From positions 62,001 through 126,000 of the forward strand of contig JAEUIC010000013.1 in NCBI GenBank assembly GCA_016795285.1: DNA of 64,000 nucleotides. The letters run 5' to 3'. The notes under the pieces are model-generated. The model saw only the letters and a program-made list of their open reading frames with translations, did not search any database and was not told the origin of the DNA. Source of the stretch: Planctomycetota bacterium (GTDB taxonomy: Bacteria > Planctomycetota > B15-G4 > SIAN01). The position numbers and the translations under genes were made by a program. Below, piece by piece: positions 17,983 through 26,810 of this stretch. Each line of letters starts with the position of its first letter. Position 1 is the first letter of the stretch.

Positions 17983-20013
17983 ATGCCGCCGGCTCCACCG
18001 TTCCGTCGTCGCGACCTCCTGCTGCTCGTGCTGCTCGCCGGTCTCACCGCCGGCTGGTTCCACCTTCAGCGGCAGGCGACCGTCGACGTCGAGAACGTCG
18101 CCATGAAATCGGTCGGCACGCCGGAAGCCGCCGCGTGGGAGAGGCGGGTCGCCAGCTTCGGTCGCGGCGAAGAGGTGCTGCTCGACTTCGCCGCGCCGGC
18201 GCCGCTCGATTGGTTCGGGCGGCTCGGCCCGCTGGCGAGCGAGCTCACGGCGCTGCCCGGCGTCGCGGCGGTCGCGCCCGCCCCCGGTCGCTCGCCCGAG
18301 CGGGCGGTGGTGATCGTGCGGCTCGCCGATGCGACGCGCGGTGAAGCGCGCAGCGACTTGATCGCCACGATCGAGCAACGGGCGGGCGCGACCGCTCGCG
18401 CCACGACGACGGGCGGTGAACTGCAGCTCGCGATCGGCGGCGCGCCGGTCGTCGAGCAGGCGCTCGCGCTCGGCCTGCAGGAGGAGCAGCGGCGCATCGT
18501 GCCGATCCTCGCCGCCGGCCTCGTGACCGTGCTCCTCCTCTGCTACCGCCACGTCGGCGTCGTGCTGGCGCTGCTGGCGCCGGCGGTGCTCGGCATCGTC
18601 TGGACCGGCGGCATCGCGGTGCTCTGCGGCCGCCAGCAGAACCCGATCTCGGTGATGCTGCAGCCGGTGCTGCTGACCGTCGGCGTCGCGAGCGGCGTCC
18701 ACTGGATCGAGGCGTGGCGCGAGCAGCGGCGCCTCGGCCTCGCGAGCGGCGAAGCGGCGCGGGTCGCCATCGCCGAGCTGCGCGTGCCGGCGCTGCTGGC
18801 GGCGACGACCACGGTGGTCGGCTTCCTCGCGCTGGCGACCCACCCGATCCCCGCCGTCGCCGAGTTCGGCTGGCTGGCGGCGCTCGGCGTCGCGCTCACC
18901 TACGGGCTCGCGATGGTCGTGCTGCCGGCGCTGCTGCCGCTGCTGGCGCCGCACGGCGGTGCGCCGCGCGGGCTCGCCATGGCCTCGAGCAGCGGCGACC
19001 GCATCAGCGCGCTGGCGACCACGCTGGCGCGCCGCTCGCGCGCGATCCGCTGGGGCGCGCTGCTGGTCGCGGCGGCGGCCGGCGCGATGGCGCTGCAGAT
19101 CGAGGTCGACAACGATCCGCTGCGGATCCTCCCCGACCACCATCCGGTGCGCCGCGACGCGGCGACGCTGGCGAGCGACCTCGGCGGCAGCGAGACGCTC
19201 GATCTGCTGGTGCCGGCCGGCAGCGCGCTCGCCGACGACGCCGCGCTCGCCCCGTTCGTGGCGGCGACGGCCGCGCGCGCCGGCATCGCGGCGCCGCTCG
19301 GACCGCCCGAACGGGCGGCGAACGGCGATCGCCTCGCCCGCTTCCTGCTGGCGCCGGCCGGCAGCCGCGCGCGCGAGGAGCTCTTCGCGGCGATCGAGTC
19401 CGACGCGGCGGCGCGCGGCGCGCCCGACGTGCAGGCGACCGGCCTCTCGGTGCTGGTCGCGCGCGACTCGGGGCAGCTGATCCGCAACACGCTGCGCGGC
19501 ACGCTCGGCAGCGCGGCGCTCCTCTTCGTGCTCTTCTGGATCGGCCTCAAGTCGGGCTGGATGGCGTGGCTCGGGCTGATCCCCAACGTGCTGCCCTGCC
19601 TGCTGGTCTACGGCGGGATGGTCCTCTTCGACCGCCCGCTCACCGTCGCCACCGCAATGATCAGCTCGGTGCTGCTCGGGCTGATCGTCGACGACACGAT
19701 CCACCTGCTCCACCGCTTCCAGACGCTGGTGAAGAGCGGCCATCCGCCGCTCGATGCGCTGACCGCGATCTTCCGCGGCACCGCGCGCGCGGTGACGATC
19801 ACCTCGGCGGTGCTCGCGCTCGGCTTCTCGCTCTGCTGGTTCGGCGAGCTGACCACGAGCGTCGAGTTCGGGACGCTCGCCGCCGTCACCATCGTCGCGG
19901 CGCTGCTCTGCGACGTCGTGTTGCTGCCCGCCCTGCTGGTCGCCCCGCCGCGCGCCGCACCGCCGGCCCCCGCTGGCCCGTCTGCTGGCCCGTCTGCTGG
20001 AGTCGCCCGATGA
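17983..20013 (+). CDS. MMPL/RND-family exporter
   Basis: A 676-residue protein from the ATG at 17983, preceded by a GGGTGG ribosome site; the frame is open upstream but lacks plausible protein. There is one N-terminal helix, a periplasmic loop, then a block of membrane helices (~residues 170-320), a second loop, and a second block (~residues 500-670). The second block has the signature ISSVLLGLIVDDTIHLLHRF typical of MMPL/SSD-type transporters. Relatives export lipids, hopanoids or polyketide lipids using the proton gradient. The stop overlaps the FAD oxidoreductase start as ATGA. Together with the divergent PKS gene, export of a phenolic lipid is inferred. Confidence 0.88.
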   Translation: MPPAPPFRRRDLLLLVLLAGLTAGWFHLQRQATVDVENVAMKSVGTPEAAAWERRVASFGRGEEVLLDFAAPAPLDWFGRLGPLASELTALPGVAAVAPAPGRSPERAVVIVRLADATRGEARSDLIATIEQRAGATARATTTGGELQLAIGGAPVVEQALALGLQEEQRRIVPILAAGLVTVLLLCYRHVGVVLALLAPAVLGIVWTGGIAVLCGRQQNPISVMLQPVLLTVGVASGVHWIEAWREQRRLGLASGEAARVAIAELRVPALLAATTTVVGFLALATHPIPAVAEFGWLAALGVALTYGLAMVVLPALLPLLAPHGGAPRGLAMASSSGDRISALATTLARRSRAIRWGALLVAAAAGAMALQIEVDNDPLRILPDHHPVRRDAATLASDLGGSETLDLLVPAGSALADDAALAPFVAATAARAGIAAPLGPPERAANGDRLARFLLAPAGSRAREELFAAIESDAAARGAPDVQATGLSVLVARDSGQLIRNTLRGTLGSAALLFVLFWIGLKSGWMAWLGLIPNVLPCLLVYGGMVLFDRPLTVATAMISSVLLGLIVDDTIHLLHRFQTLVKSGHPPLDALTAIFRGTARAVTITSAVLALGFSLCWFGELTTSVEFGTLAAVTIVAALLCDVVLLPALLVAPPRAAPPAPAGPSAGPSAGVAR

Positions 20014-21233
20014 ACGAACGCCGTTTCGATGTCGTGATCGCGGGCGCCGGTCCGGCCGGCGCGACCAGTGCGCTGCGCCTCGCGCGCGCCGGCTTCCACG
20101 TCGCGATCGTCGAGCCGTGCGAGTTCCCGCGCGCGAAGCCGTGCGGCGAGTTCATGAGCCCCGAGTGCTTGCCGCTGCTGCGCGAGCTCGGCGTCGCCAC
20201 CGCCGTCGAGCAGCTCGGCGGGCGCGGCGTGAGCGGGATGGCGTTGCACGCGGCTGGTCGGCGCGTGGTCGGCCGTTTCGCGACGATCGGCCGCGCGGCG
20301 CCGCCGATCGAGCACGGCCTGGCGGTGCGGCGCGAGAAGTTCGACGCGGTGCTGCTCGACGCGGCGCTGGCGACCGGCGGCGTGACGCTGCTCACCGGCC
20401 ATCGAGTGCAGCGGCTGCTGCGCGGCGACGGCGGCCGCGTCGAGGGGGTGGTGACGCAGGCGCGGGACGGCGCGCCGCTGCGGCTGCGGGCGCGCTGGAC
20501 GGTGGGCGCCGACGGCGTGCGCAGCCAGGTCGCGCGCGAGCTCGGCGTGCGGCGCGAGCTGCCGTGGCTGAAGAAGGTCGCGCTCACCACCCACCTCGCG
20601 GGCGTCACCTGGGGCGACGAAGCGGAGGTCCACTTCTTCGCCGGTGGCTACTTCGCCTGCGCGCCGGTCGACGACGGGTTGCTGAGCTTGAACCTCGTGG
20701 TCGACCAGTCGGCGTGGCGCGGACGGCAGCGCGAGAGCGGCTTCGCCGAGTTCCTCGCGCGCGTGCCGAAGCTGCAGGAGAAGCTCGCCGGCGCGCGGCG
20801 CGCCGCTCCGTTGCGCGGCGTCGGAGCGATGGCGTGCCGCACGACGCGCCAGGTCGTCGACGGTGCGGCGCTGGTCGGCGATGCGGCCGGCTACATCGAT
20901 CCGGTCACCGGCGAGGGGATCTTCTTCGCGCTGAAGGGAGCCGAGCTGCTGGCGGAGAGCGTCGAGGCGGCGCTGCACGGCGGACGGCGCGATGCAGCGG
21001 CGCTGGCCGGCTACCAGCGCGGACGCGCCAAGGAGATCGTGGCGCGCTGCCGCTTGGCGACGCTGCTGCAGCGCGGCTTGCGGCGCGAGACCATCGTGCG
21101 CGCCGCCTTCGCGCTGCTCGAAGCGCGGCCGCGCCTCGCCGACCTGATCGTCTCGGTGACGGGCGACTACGTGCCGATGCGCGAGCTCTTGCGGCCGTCG
21201 GTCTGGAAGGCGGCGCTCACGTCGTCTTCTTGA
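20010..21233 (+). CDS. FAD-dependent oxidoreductase (geranylgeranyl-reductase/halogenase-like group)
   Basis: A 407-residue protein. The N-terminal dinucleotide-binding motif (VVIAGAGPAGATSALRLAR) is followed by the acidic end of the fold (VAIVEP), and a second FAD motif lies at ALVGDAAGYIDPVTGEG near residue 290. This layout is that of the p-hydroxybenzoate-hydroxylase superfamily, which includes geranylgeranyl reductases, flavin monooxygenases and tryptophan-halogenase relatives; I see no clear halogenase WxWxIP motif. It is coupled to the exporter by an ATGA overlap. Hydroxylation, oxidation or saturation of the PKS product is a reasonable inference. Confidence 0.85.
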   Translation: MNERRFDVVIAGAGPAGATSALRLARAGFHVAIVEPCEFPRAKPCGEFMSPECLPLLRELGVATAVEQLGGRGVSGMALHAAGRRVVGRFATIGRAAPPIEHGLAVRREKFDAVLLDAALATGGVTLLTGHRVQRLLRGDGGRVEGVVTQARDGAPLRLRARWTVGADGVRSQVARELGVRRELPWLKKVALTTHLAGVTWGDEAEVHFFAGGYFACAPVDDGLLSLNLVVDQSAWRGRQRESGFAEFLARVPKLQEKLAGARRAAPLRGVGAMACRTTRQVVDGAALVGDAAGYIDPVTGEGIFFALKGAELLAESVEAALHGGRRDAAALAGYQRGRAKEIVARCRLATLLQRGLRRETIVRAAFALLEARPRLADLIVSVTGDYVPMRELLRPSVWKAALTSSS

Positions 21234-21420
21234 CGAAGATCGAGCGGCCGACCCAACCCCAGATCGCGCCGAGGAAGCCGGCGAGGCAGGCCAAGACCGT
21301 CGCGCGCAACGATGGATCGTCGAGCTTCGGCAGGGTCGCGATGTGGGTGGCCAGCACGAGATCGACCAGGAGGCCGACGATCACGGCACCGGTCAGGCAA
21401 GCGACGAGCATTCGCATCAT
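21217..21420 (-). CDS. Small two-helix membrane protein, unknown function
   Basis: A 67-residue protein with two hydrophobic segments (LVACLTGAVIVGLLVDLVLA and VLACLAGFLGAIWGWVG) and a basic end (FVKKTT). A GGAG lies just upstream of the paired ATGs at 21420/21417. The frame is open further upstream but that part looks non-coding. It overlaps the end of the convergent oxidoreductase gene by 17 bp. No family was recognised. Confidence 0.5.
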   Translation of the reverse strand: MMRMLVACLTGAVIVGLLVDLVLATHIATLPKLDDPSLRATVLACLAGFLGAIWGWVGRSIFVKKTT

Positions 21421-21764
21421 GAGCTCCACGAGAAGGCGCGTTCCTCCTCGTCCGGGAGGGCGCAGGTCTTGAGCGGCGCGCCGCGCACGACCGCCTCGGG
21501 CGGGCCACGGTGCGAGGCGAACGAAGAAACTACCCAAGTGGGCGAGCACGACCGCCGGCTCCTTGGCGCGGGTGCGAGGGTTTCGCTCTTCCGTCAACGG
21601 GACAAGTTCCTTCGCGTGGTTACGATCCCGGCTCGTCGCGCGGCGCAGCTCGAAATGAAAGGCAGCGCCGCGCGGATTTCGTGCTTCGAATGCGAAGCGT
21701 GGCATTCGGCGCGCTGCCGTCGATCGATCGCAAGCGCGCTGTGACTTCGGGAGGGGACGAATCC
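21421..21764. other. Intergenic region, no gene seen
   Basis: The 344-bp gap separates divergent genes (small membrane protein to the left, AT-hook protein to the right). It is visibly richer in A/T than its surroundings and should hold both promoters. I found no conserved RNA or convincing small gene. Confidence 0.4.
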
Positions 21765-22331
21765 ATGGGACGTCGCAAGAAGTCGGTCACCAGCAGCGGG
21801 GGTGATGCCCTCGCCGCGCTCAAGGCGGCCATCGCGACCAAGGTCGCCGCGATCGAGTCGAGCGTCGGGCGCCTCCAGGCACTCCCGACCGCGAGCGCTG
21901 GCGGCGGCGCGCCACGCCGAGCGGCGGCCGCGGCCCCGAAGCGGCGCGGACCGGGTCGGCCGAAGGGGAGTGGACGCGGACCGGGTCGACCGAAGGGCAG
22001 CGGTCGCAAGCCGGGCCGCCCGAAGGGGAGCGGTCGCGGGCCGGGCCGGCCGCCGAAGAGCGCCGCGGCACCGAAGCGCGGACGGCCGGCCAAGAAGGCT
22101 GCCACGCCGAAGCCGGCCGCTCCGCCGAAGGACTACTCCGCTCTCGACGCGGCGATCCGCGCCGCGCTCGCCGCCGCCGGTTCGCCGGTGAAGGCGGGCG
22201 ACCTCGCGAAGCAGGTGGTCGACAACGGCTTCGTCACGAGCAGCAAGGCGTTCCACCTCGAGGTCGGCCGGCGACTCGCCGCGCTGAGCGACGTCGCGAA
22301 GACGGATGGCGGCTACGCGCTGAAGGGCTGA
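21765..22331 (+). CDS. AT-hook / histone-H1-like DNA-binding protein
   Basis: A 188-residue basic protein. The N-terminal ~50 residues form a helix (ALAALKAAIATKVAAIE). The middle holds four AT-hook-like GRP cores in tandem (GPGRPKGSGR units), then Lys/Ala/Pro-rich sequence as in histone H1 tails. The last ~60 residues (DAAIRAALAAAGSPVKAGDL, then KAFHLEVGRRLAAL) look like a small winged-helix fold. The ribosome site GGGAGGGG precedes the ATG. It probably binds DNA minor grooves and shapes the nucleoid or gene expression. A strong hairpin follows the stop. Confidence 0.75.
   Translation: MGRRKKSVTSSGGDALAALKAAIATKVAAIESSVGRLQALPTASAGGGAPRRAAAAAPKRRGPGRPKGSGRGPGRPKGSGRKPGRPKGSGRGPGRPPKSAAAPKRGRPAKKAATPKPAAPPKDYSALDAAIRAALAAAGSPVKAGDLAKQVVDNGFVTSSKAFHLEVGRRLAALSDVAKTDGGYALKG
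21948..22067 (+). repeat. Four 30-bp tandem units encoding AT-hooks
   Basis: The units start at 21948, 21978, 22008 and 22038. Each encodes a ten-residue GRP-core motif (GPGRPKGSGR, the third with K for the first G, the fourth diverging into PPKSAA). Because the unit length is a multiple of three, copy-number change would keep the frame. Confidence 0.85.
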
Positions 22332-22345
22332 TCGAAGTCCACTCC

Positions 22346-22394
22346 CGACGGTCGGAGCGTCGCGCCATTCCGGTGCCCGGCGCTCCGACCGTCG
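22346..22394 (+). terminator. Hairpin after the AT-hook gene
   Basis: A perfect 14-bp inverted repeat (CGACGGTCGGAGCG and its complement) with a 21-nt loop begins 14 bp after the stop codon. There is no T-tract behind it, so it may stop transcription with Rho or protect the 3' end. Confidence 0.55.
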
Positions 22395-22469
22395 CCGCGA
22401 TGGCGCGCCGCCGACGATCGGCCGCGTGGCGACGGCTTCCGCGAGTCCCGCCGCTCGCCACCTCGCCCC

Positions 22470-22519
22470 GCGCGGCTCCGATGGCGTCCCTGGGCAGAGT
22501 CGAACTGCCGGCCTTCGGT
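22470..22519 (-). repeat. Displaced tRNA-Arg 3' end: distal island attachment-site copy
   Basis: These 50 bp match 29627-29676 at 47 positions and correspond to the 3' part of tRNA-Arg(CCT) from the anticodon-arm end through the T arm, acceptor strand and encoded CCA. The 5' half of a tRNA is absent: no matching acceptor strand or D arm lies to the right. This is the expected scar of a recombinase inserting into a tRNA 3' end. Confidence 0.8.
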
Positions 22520-22754
22520 CGAGGAACCCACAGGGTTTGGGAGCGTGACCATCGACCCGCACGGGACGTAGCGTGCGCGCCGCGTCAGCGCCTGCGGCAC
22601 GCGAGGGCGTGACCGGGACCTCACTGACCTTCGGAACGTCGATCTCGCGCGCGGTGGTTGCAACGTCCGCTGCAACGTCGACGGCAAGGGACAGCGCGCA
22701 TTGCCGCCAGCCTCCCGCCCGCTCTTGCCACTGCGGCGGCGCGCGCCGCCTCGC

Positions 22755-23936
22755 TCAGCCCGAGCGCAGGACGACCTTGCGGCATCCTTCCGTCTTCTCG
22801 TTGAACAGGTCGTAACCCTGCTGCGCTTCGGCGAGGGGGAGCCGGTGGGTGATGATCCTCTCGGGCGCGAGGCGGCCCGCCTCGATGTGGGCGAGCAGCT
22901 CCGGCATGAACTTGCGCGTGTGCGTCTGGCCCATCCGGAAGGTGACCCCCTTGTCGAATGCGTCGCCGTACATGAAACCATGGATGAACCCGGCGTAGAC
23001 GCCGGGGGTGCTGATGACGCCGCCGCGTCGCACCGATGCGATCGCTTGCCGGAGCGCGGCGCCGCTGCTGCCTTCCAGCTTGAGGCCGGTGAGCGCGGTC
23101 TCGACCAGGCTGCCCTTCGCCTCGAGGCCGACGGCGTCGATGACGGCGTCGACGCCCCGCCGGTTCGTGCGCGCCACGATCTCCTTCGCCGCGTCCACCT
23201 TGTCGAAGTCGAGCGGATGGACCCCGTACTCCTCCTCGGCGAACGCGAGCCGCTCGGCGTGGTGGTCGACCATGAAGATCTCGTCGGCGCCCTTCAGCCG
23301 TGCCGAAGCAGCGGCCATCAATCCGACGGGCCCGGCGCCGAAGATCGCGACGCGAGATCCCGGGCCGATCTCGGCGTTGACGACCGCCATGAATCCGGTG
23401 GGAAGGATGTCGGAGAGGAACAGGACCTGTTCGTCCTCCAGCGCGTGGGGAACCTTGAACGGCCCCACGTTCGCCTTCGGTACGCGCACCCGCTCCGCCT
23501 GGCCGCCCGGGATCCCTCCATAGAGGTGGGAGAACCCGAACATCGCCGCGCCCGAACGGAGGTCCTTCTTGTTGATCAGGGCGCCCCGACCGTCGACGGG
23601 CCCGTCCTCGATGTTGGTGGTCTCGCAAGCGGCGAAGAGCTCGCGCTCGCAGAAGAAGCAGCTGCCGCACGCGATGTTGAACGGCACCACGACGCGGTCA
23701 CCGACCTTCACGGCGGAAACGGCGGAGCCGGCTTGCTCGACGATGCCCATGAACTCGTGACCGAGGATGTCACCGGCCTTCATCGCCGGGATCTTCCCTC
23801 GATAGATGTGGAGGTCAGAGCCGCAGATCGCTGTCGCCGTCACCCGCAAGATCACATCGTCGTCCTGCTCGATCCGGGGATCAGGAGCTTCCTCGACTTG
23901 GACCTTGTGGGACCCGCGATACGTCAATGCCTTCAC
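22755..23936 (-). CDS. Zinc-dependent alcohol dehydrogenase (formaldehyde-dehydrogenase-like MDR)
   Basis: A 393-residue protein from the GTG at 23936 with ribosome site GAGGAG 5 nt upstream. The catalytic zinc motifs are ICGSD and [12 protein letters not shown]. The four-Cys structural zinc loop is [15 protein letters not shown]. The Rossmann motif is [19 protein letters not shown] with an acidic residue after it (MVDHH), favouring NAD. Length and loop insertions resemble the glutathione-independent formaldehyde dehydrogenase-like subgroup of medium-chain dehydrogenases. The substrate is unknown. It appears complete and is the best-preserved enzyme of the island. Confidence 0.9.
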   Translation of the reverse strand: MKALTYRGSHKVQVEEAPDPRIEQDDDVILRVTATAICGSDLHIYRGKIPAMKAGDILGHEFMGIVEQAGSAVSAVKVGDRVVVPFNIACGSCFFCERELFAACETTNIEDGPVDGRGALINKKDLRSGAAMFGFSHLYGGIPGGQAERVRVPKANVGPFKVPHALEDEQVLFLSDILPTGFMAVVNAEIGPGSRVAIFGAGPVGLMAAASARLKGADEIFMVDHHAERLAFAEEEYGVHPLDFDKVDAAKEIVARTNRRGVDAVIDAVGLEAKGSLVETALTGLKLEGSSGAALRQAIASVRRGGVISTPGVYAGFIHGFMYGDAFDKGVTFRMGQTHTRKFMPELLAHIEAGRLAPERIITHRLPLAEAQQGYDLFNEKTEGCRKVVLRSG

Positions 23937-24332
23937 TGGATGCTCCTCACGCCGGCGGCGGATCGCCTCCGGAAAGCAAACGACCGGCCGGCGCGGAAGC
24001 GGGAACGGGAGCGACCGTAGGCACGCGGCAGGAGGGTTCCTCGCGGGGCGACCGACGCGAACGCCGTTTCCGCGATCGACCATCGCTTTGAACAAAGTTG
24101 CCCGGTCATCCAGGACCGTGCGCCTGCGCCTCTGGAGCAGTCCGCGCACCGGCTCGACTCTGGAACACCACGACCCGTCGATGGGGCAGGGCAGCGCGTC
24201 GCGCAGTCGTACAGGTTGCTACTTCCACCCGACGAGTCGACCGAACGTGGAGCGCGCGTCGCGGTCCACCCCGCCCTGTGATACCGGCTACACGACGCGA
24301 GCAGCCGCCGCGACGTCCATGCGGACTCGGAT
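23937..24332. other. Island intergenic region, no gene recognised
   Basis: This 396-bp gap lies upstream of the alcohol dehydrogenase gene and the ferritin-like fragment and should hold the dehydrogenase promoter. Short open frames exist on both strands, but none shows a recognisable protein. Confidence 0.4.
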
Positions 24333-24626
24333 TTGCGAACCAGCGTTCCGAGGACTTCGTCGATCGTCGACCACTCGAACCGGGATCGCACCACGAATGA
24401 ATCGCAAGTGAAGGAGCTGCTCCTGCAGGCGGTCGCGCCCGAGCTGGGCGGAGTGCCGGTCTACAAGACCGCCCTCGAGTGCGCACGCGATCCGGACCTG
24501 AAGGAAGAGTGGAACAAGTACCTCGAGCCGACCGAGAACCACGTCCTGATCGTCCAGCGCGTGTTCGAGGCGTTCGAGATCGATCCAGAGCAGGACTACC
24601 CCCTCCCGCGGAGGAGAGGGGTGTGA
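24333..24626 (+). pseudogene. Ferritin-like domain protein, C-terminally truncated
   Basis: The readable part (VKELLLQAVAPELGGVPVYK, ALECARDPDL, EEWNKYLEPTENHVLIVQRV) matches the first two helices of a ferritin-like family with the pattern ELGGvxVYxtAL and ExTxNH. The protein stops soon after at a short unrelated tail (PLPRRRGV), before the second helix pair that would complete the four-helix bundle. The ATG at 24333 and the in-frame GTG at 24408 are both possible starts. It is likely a remnant. Confidence 0.55.
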
Positions 24627-24816
24627 CAGCGGCGATCGGCGCGCCGAAGGCGAAGAACGCCCGGACCGCGATGCTCTAGCCCAAGAACGCATGCGCGCGA
24701 CGCGAACTCGCGGCCGGCGCAGGGTGGCCAAGCGGCCGGCAAGCATGAAATCACACTGGCAATCGCGTTGAACGAATCAGCACATCGCTGCAGTTCGCCG
24801 CGTCAAGGAGTTTGGA

Positions 24817-25065
24817 ATGTCGACGGAACGTGAAAGCGATCGTGACAACTCGGAGAGCGGCTCCACCGGTTCGGGCTCGCGCTCGAACAAGGGCTCGGGG
24901 TCGGGTAGCGGCTCGCGCGCCGGCAAGGGCTCGTCGGGTACCGGCTCGCGCTCGGGCAAGGGCTCCGGCTCGGGTGCAGGCACCCGGTCGGGCAAGGGCT
25001 CGCGCTCGGGCAACGGCTCGGGGTCGGGCAGCAGCTCGGGGTCGGGCAGCAGCTCGCGCTCCTGA
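24817..25065 (+). CDS. Small Ser/Gly/Lys-Arg repeat protein
   Basis: An 82-residue low-complexity protein made of Gly-Ser blocks punctuated by KGS and RSG units (e.g. [20 protein letters not shown]). There is no signal peptide. A good ribosome site (AAGGAG, 7 nt spacing) and a strong downstream hairpin support it as a real gene. The sequence is basic, flexible and probably disordered; function is unknown. Nucleic-acid binding or desiccation/glue-like behaviour are possibilities only. Confidence 0.6.
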   Translation: MSTERESDRDNSESGSTGSGSRSNKGSGSGSGSRAGKGSSGTGSRSGKGSGSGAGTRSGKGSRSGNGSGSGSSSGSGSSSRS

Positions 25066-25082
25066 CGATTGGATCGATCTCA

Positions 25083-25110
25083 AACGGCGTCTGTCACGGC
25101 AGACGCCGTT
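25083..25110 (+). terminator. Perfect 11-bp hairpin after the Ser/Gly gene
   Basis: AACGGCGTCTG and its exact complement enclose the 6-nt loop TCACGG, 17 bp after the stop codon. No long T-run follows (only TTGT), so termination strength is uncertain. Confidence 0.65.
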
Positions 25111-25246
25111 GTCTGGTCCGCATCGCGCCACGACGATCTCGGCGATCGACGATCGCTGCGCGGCCCCCTCGACCACCGATTCGCGAGGGCGCCGGGACTC
25201 GTGCCCGCGACCGCTCGAATGACCTCACGACACCGGAGTGCCCACC

Positions 25247-26788
25247 ATGCGCAGCGCCACCTTCTCCTTGCCGGTCAAGCTCCTCGCGCTTTCGGCGTTC
25301 GTCGTCGGTTGCGCCGCTTGGTCGCAACAGCAAGCGGCCCCGCCCCGCGGACGGAGAAAGGACGCGGTCGAGGAGGCGCAAGCGCCTCGTGAAGTCGCAC
25401 GCACACGACCGGAACAGCAGCAGGGCGAGCTCGACCGTCCCGATCGATTCCACCCCGATCGAACGCTCGACTCCTCGAAGGCCCTCGTCCAGCAACCGGA
25501 CAAGGGGCGAGTGCTCGGTTTCGACTTCGCGCGCGATCCGTTGAACGCACCGCGGCCGATGGCCACGCTCGAGCAGATCATGGCCGCGGACATCGCGGCG
25601 AAGGACGGCGTGATGGCGGCTCAGCGCGCTCTCCTGGAAACGCGCTACGACCTCGCCCCTCGTCTCGATCCGGCGGTGAAGATGACGCGCGGCAAGCCGG
25701 TGTGCGTCGGTCCCACCGCGCGCCTCGAGGAGGGGCTCGATTGGGCTCGCCTCGCCGCAATGACCGCCGCCGAGATCCGGGCGCAGGGTCTCTTTCCGTA
25801 CCCGGCGCTCCCCCACCCGAAACACGTCACGGGCGGCCAGGTCTTCCCCGACATGCAGATCGACATGTTCCCGCGACTCGAGCGCTTCGATGTGTCGTTC
25901 GACCTTCCGGAGGCCTTCCTCCCCGAGTTCCCGCCGGCGATCTTCCTGCAGAATCGCTCCGAGCTCGGTGACGTCTCGCGCGGCGAGGTCGTCTCGATCA
26001 ACAACTTCCACTCGCTCTTCAAGGGTCTCCTGACGCCGGTGCAGCTCGATGGCCTGCGGATGTTGCTGACGCCCCTGCCGCAGGAGGAGTTCAACGCCAC
26101 GGACGATCGCAAGTCCCGCGAGCCGAGCCTCGGGGTGACCTGCTTCGATTGCCATGTCAACGGCCACACGACGGGTCAGTTCCATCTCAATCCCGACGAT
26201 CGGCCCCAGCAGCGCCGAGTGCGACTCGACACGACGAGCCTCCGCGGTGTCAGTCAGCAGCAGATCCACGGCTCGAAGCGAAGCCTGCGATCCGTCGAGG
26301 ATTTCACCGAGTTCGAGCAGCGCACGGCGTACTTCAACGGCGATCCGATGCACGCTGCGAAGAAAGGGGCGATGGTCCTCGACCGGGTCGTGGTCTCGCA
26401 CATGGCCCAGCTGCAGAACATGCTCGACTTCCCTCCCGCGCCGAAGCTCAGACCTGGAGGGAGGCTCAACGGCGCCCTCGCGAGCGAAGGGGAGAAGCGC
26501 GGGGAGGCGCTCTTCTTCGGGAAGGCGCAGTGCGGCGACTGCCATCCGCGGCCCTTCTTCCTCGACCATGCCATGCACGACCTCCAAGTCGAGCGATTCG
26601 TCGACGAGGCTCCGGTCGGTCCGATCAAGACGTTCACGCTGCGAGGCATCAAGGAGAGCCCCCCGTTCCTCCATGACGGCCGCTGCCTCACGCTCGAAGA
26701 CACCGTCGAGTTCTTCAACCTCGTCTTGGATCTCCGCCTCTCCGACCCGGAGAAGCAGGATCTCGTCTCCTTCATGCGAGTCCTCTGA
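25247..26788 (+). CDS. Di-haem cytochrome c lipoprotein (cytochrome c peroxidase/MauG-like)
   Basis: A 513-residue protein. The GGAG at 25235 favours the ATG at 25247 over the GTG at 25238, which overlaps the ribosome site. The signal peptide ends in a lipobox-like LSAFVVGC. Two CxxCH haem sites are present: CFDCH near residue 300 and CGDCH near residue 430, the latter in a context (GEALFFGKAQCGDCHPRP) typical of bacterial di-haem peroxidases. Later, FTLRGIKESPPFLHDGRCLT and LEDTVEFFN match the second half of that family. It probably acts in the periplasm in electron transfer or peroxide reduction. The long gap between haem sites and the N-terminal ~270 residues are atypical. Confidence 0.85.
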   Translation: MRSATFSLPVKLLALSAFVVGCAAWSQQQAAPPRGRRKDAVEEAQAPREVARTRPEQQQGELDRPDRFHPDRTLDSSKALVQQPDKGRVLGFDFARDPLNAPRPMATLEQIMAADIAAKDGVMAAQRALLETRYDLAPRLDPAVKMTRGKPVCVGPTARLEEGLDWARLAAMTAAEIRAQGLFPYPALPHPKHVTGGQVFPDMQIDMFPRLERFDVSFDLPEAFLPEFPPAIFLQNRSELGDVSRGEVVSINNFHSLFKGLLTPVQLDGLRMLLTPLPQEEFNATDDRKSREPSLGVTCFDCHVNGHTTGQFHLNPDDRPQQRRVRLDTTSLRGVSQQQIHGSKRSLRSVEDFTEFEQRTAYFNGDPMHAAKKGAMVLDRVVVSHMAQLQNMLDFPPAPKLRPGGRLNGALASEGEKRGEALFFGKAQCGDCHPRPFFLDHAMHDLQVERFVDEAPVGPIKTFTLRGIKESPPFLHDGRCLTLEDTVEFFNLVLDLRLSDPEKQDLVSFMRVL

Positions 26789-26810
26789 CCGATCGCCCCG
26801 ACGACGTTGC

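Noticed and set aside
22470..22550. A second tRNA-Arg gene
   Set aside because: T arm, 3' acceptor and CCA are present, but no matching 5' acceptor strand or D arm lies to the right; it is treated as an attachment-site scar.
24812..25222. Ala/Arg-rich open frame overlapping the Ser/Gly gene
   Set aside because: No ribosome site; it is a frame-shifted reading of the Gly-Ser repeat codons.
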